Source: an uncultured bacterium (GTDB lineage: Bacteria > Verrucomicrobiota > Kiritimatiellia > RFP12 > UBA1067). Taken from it: a DNA stretch of 15,037 bases. The stretch lies in the NCBI GenBank assembly GCA_902779075.1, contig CACZAK010000106.1, positions 1-15,037 of the forward strand. The letters are read 5' to 3'. Below are positions 14,051 to 15,037 of the stretch, one piece after another (the stretch's first letter is position 1; every line of letters starts with the position of its first letter). The position numbers were made by a program, and so were the translations under genes. The notes beneath the pieces were generated by a model that was given only the letters and a program-made list of their open reading frames with translations, had not been told where the DNA came from and made no database searches.

Positions 14051-14067
14051 TTGGAAGTTGCAGTAAC

Positions 14068-14140
14068 TGCATATAGTTTGATATTTTATGTGCAGATTGC
14101 TGTTGCGAATCTGCACATAAAATGGTATTCTATATGCAGA
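14068..14140 (+). repeat. Nested inverted repeat upstream of the Fic gene
   Basis: Inner arms TTTTATGTGCAGATT (14084-14098) and its exact complement (14108-14122) form a perfect 15-bp inverted repeat around 9 nt. Outer arms CTGCATATAG (14068-14077) and CTATATGCAG (14131-14140) are a perfect 10-bp pair, each set 6 to 8 nt outside the inner arms. Confidence 0.85.
14103..14131 (+). promoter_or_regulatory. Promoter of the Fic gene embedded in the inverted repeat
   Basis: TTGCGA at 14103-14108 and TATTCT at 14126-14131, 17-bp spacer, with an extended -10 TG at 14123-14124. The right arm of the inner repeat lies wholly between and over these elements, so a protein bound to the palindrome would block RNA polymerase. 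Transcription should start near 14138. Confidence 0.65.
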
Positions 14141-14164
14141 TGACTGAAGAAGAAAGGCCTTTAT

Positions 14165-15037
14165 ATGCATATCTTTGACTACTCGTTCCTTAAAAACGAC
14201 TTGCTACCTGCGCAGTTGGTGACGCTTGCCGCCAACATTTCCGCGCTGAAGGTGATGACCTCCATGCGGCAGAAGGATAACGAAGCAGCGTTTCAGCGAC
14301 TGGAGTCAATTGCGAAAATCGAATCGGTGAAGGCATCCAACGCAATTGAGGGAATCGTTACGACAGATGAACGAATCCGTGCGCTTGTTGGCGGTAGCAG
14401 CGCACCGCTCAACCACACGGAAGCCGAGATCGCCGGGTACCGCGATGCGCTGAACGAGATACATGTCAACTACGCCGCACATGACTTCCGCGAAAGCGAC
14501 ATACGAAATCTTCACGCGCAGATGATGCGCCTTGCCGAGCCGAGTGCGGACGGAGCGTACAAGACAGACGACAACGTGATAGCCGAGCGGATGCCAGACG
14601 GACGGCCAGAGGCCATGCGGCAGCTCGTTCTTGCGTATGTGGAGGCGAGGGACGATGCCGCGGTCAACAAGCTGCTCCTGATACCGTGCGTCGTTCTCGA
14701 CTTCCTCTGCGTTCATCCGTTCAGGGACGGAAACGGTCGCTTGAGCCGTCTCCTGACGCTGTTGCTTCTTTATCGCAACGGATTCGATGCGGGCAAGTAC
14801 ATTTCGTTTGAGGCGGCGGTAAATGCGCACAAGGCGGAATACTACGATGCACTCAAGGAGTCGTCCGTAGGATGGGAAGAATCTCGTCCGAGGTATTTCC
14901 CGTTCATGGTGAACTTTCTTTCGACGCTCTACGAGTGTTATAGCGAACTCGACAAGAGGTTTGCGTCCGTCGCGGCGGAGAAGGTGTCGAAGAAGAAGCG
15001 CATCGAAGCGACGGTATTGAACTCGTTCACGCCGCTG
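14165..15037 (+). CDS. Fic family protein (AMPylase type), 3' end outside window
   Basis: This open frame runs to the window edge (291 codons). AGAAAGG at 14151-14157 precedes the ATG by 7 nt. Fic enzymes transfer AMP or other phospho-groups from nucleotides to hydroxyl side chains of target proteins. The canonical motif HPFRDGNGRLSR is present with catalytic His184. An N-terminal inhibitory motif of the (S/T)xxxE(G/N) type is present as SNAIEG (Ser58 to Gly63, Glu62), which places it among class II Fic proteins that block their own ATP site. Residues ~85-180 hold the usual helices of the fold (HTEAEIAGYRDAL, RNLHAQMM). A C-terminal winged helix may lie beyond the edge. Target unknown; the palindromic promoter suggests tight or autogenous control. 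Confidence 0.92.
   Translation, partial: MHIFDYSFLKNDLLPAQLVTLAANISALKVMTSMRQKDNEAAFQRLESIAKIESVKASNAIEGIVTTDERIRALVGGSSAPLNHTEAEIAGYRDALNEIHVNYAAHDFRESDIRNLHAQMMRLAEPSADGAYKTDDNVIAERMPDGRPEAMRQLVLAYVEARDDAAVNKLLLIPCVVLDFLCVHPFRDGNGRLSRLLTLLLLYRNGFDAGKYISFEAAVNAHKAEYYDALKESSVGWEESRPRYFPFMVNFLSTLYECYSELDKRFASVAAEKVSKKKRIEATVLNSFTPL

Noticed and set aside
14140..14178. Short leader peptide (MTEEERPLYAYL) overlapping the Fic start
   Set aside because: It begins right at the predicted transcription start and overlaps the fic ATG, but 12 codons are too few to support without expression data.

Overview
The window looks like chromosomal DNA from an anaerobic, probably gut or rumen, member of the Verrucomicrobiota/Kiritimatiellota/Lentisphaerota group. 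This is inferred from the gene mix: secreted clan GH-A glycosidases, an exported tricorn-like protease, a REP-associated transposase (RAYT) remnant, a DUF4143 ATPase and a Fic protein, with Shine-Dalgarno sites and sigma70-like promoters. No rRNA marker is present, so the taxonomy is a guess. No tRNA, rRNA or CRISPR array was seen. Every convincing gene lies on the + strand; the long minus-strand frames are shadows of GC-rich genes.

Layout. Positions 59-960 hold a translationally coupled pair: a small membrane protein and a probable lipoprotein with a BamE/SmpA-like segment. Positions 961-1376 are a regulatory stretch with two promoters, a doubtful 35-codon ORF and a tandem 12-bp repeat. Positions 1377-3629 encode a secreted GH5-like glycosidase; its first ~35 codons resemble the 3' end (domain V onward) of a group II intron. 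Positions 3804-7172 encode a secreted, full-length tricorn-type protease (beta-propeller repeats, PDZ, S41 core). It is followed closely by two exported thioredoxin-fold proteins: 7231-8439, fused to a BSP-family zinc peptidase domain, and 8473-9477, fused to an unknown N-terminal domain. Their thioredoxin modules are recent duplicates.

Positions 9592-10029 are a 438-bp element with 41-bp terminal inverted repeats. It contains a RAYT-like ORF that keeps only the transposase N-terminus joined to a winged helix. Its right end supplies the ribosome binding site, start codon and first 15 residues of the next gene (9985-12417), a secreted glycosidase-like protein with a GATase-like front domain and a GDEP barrel. 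Positions 12682-13980 encode an AAA_14/DUF4143 ATPase behind a strong promoter and a palindrome. From 14165 a class II-type Fic protein runs off the window; its promoter is embedded in a nested, partly perfect inverted repeat.

How it fits together. The middle reads as an envelope/secreted degradation neighbourhood for glycans and peptides. The right end is an accessory module of regulated single genes of the toxin/defence/AMPylation type. The most unusual theme is that two glycosidase genes have 5' ends built from mobile-element sequence: a group II intron-like 3' end in one and a RAYT element in the other. Capture of selfish DNA as 5' expression or leader cassettes is the candidate undescribed phenomenon here.
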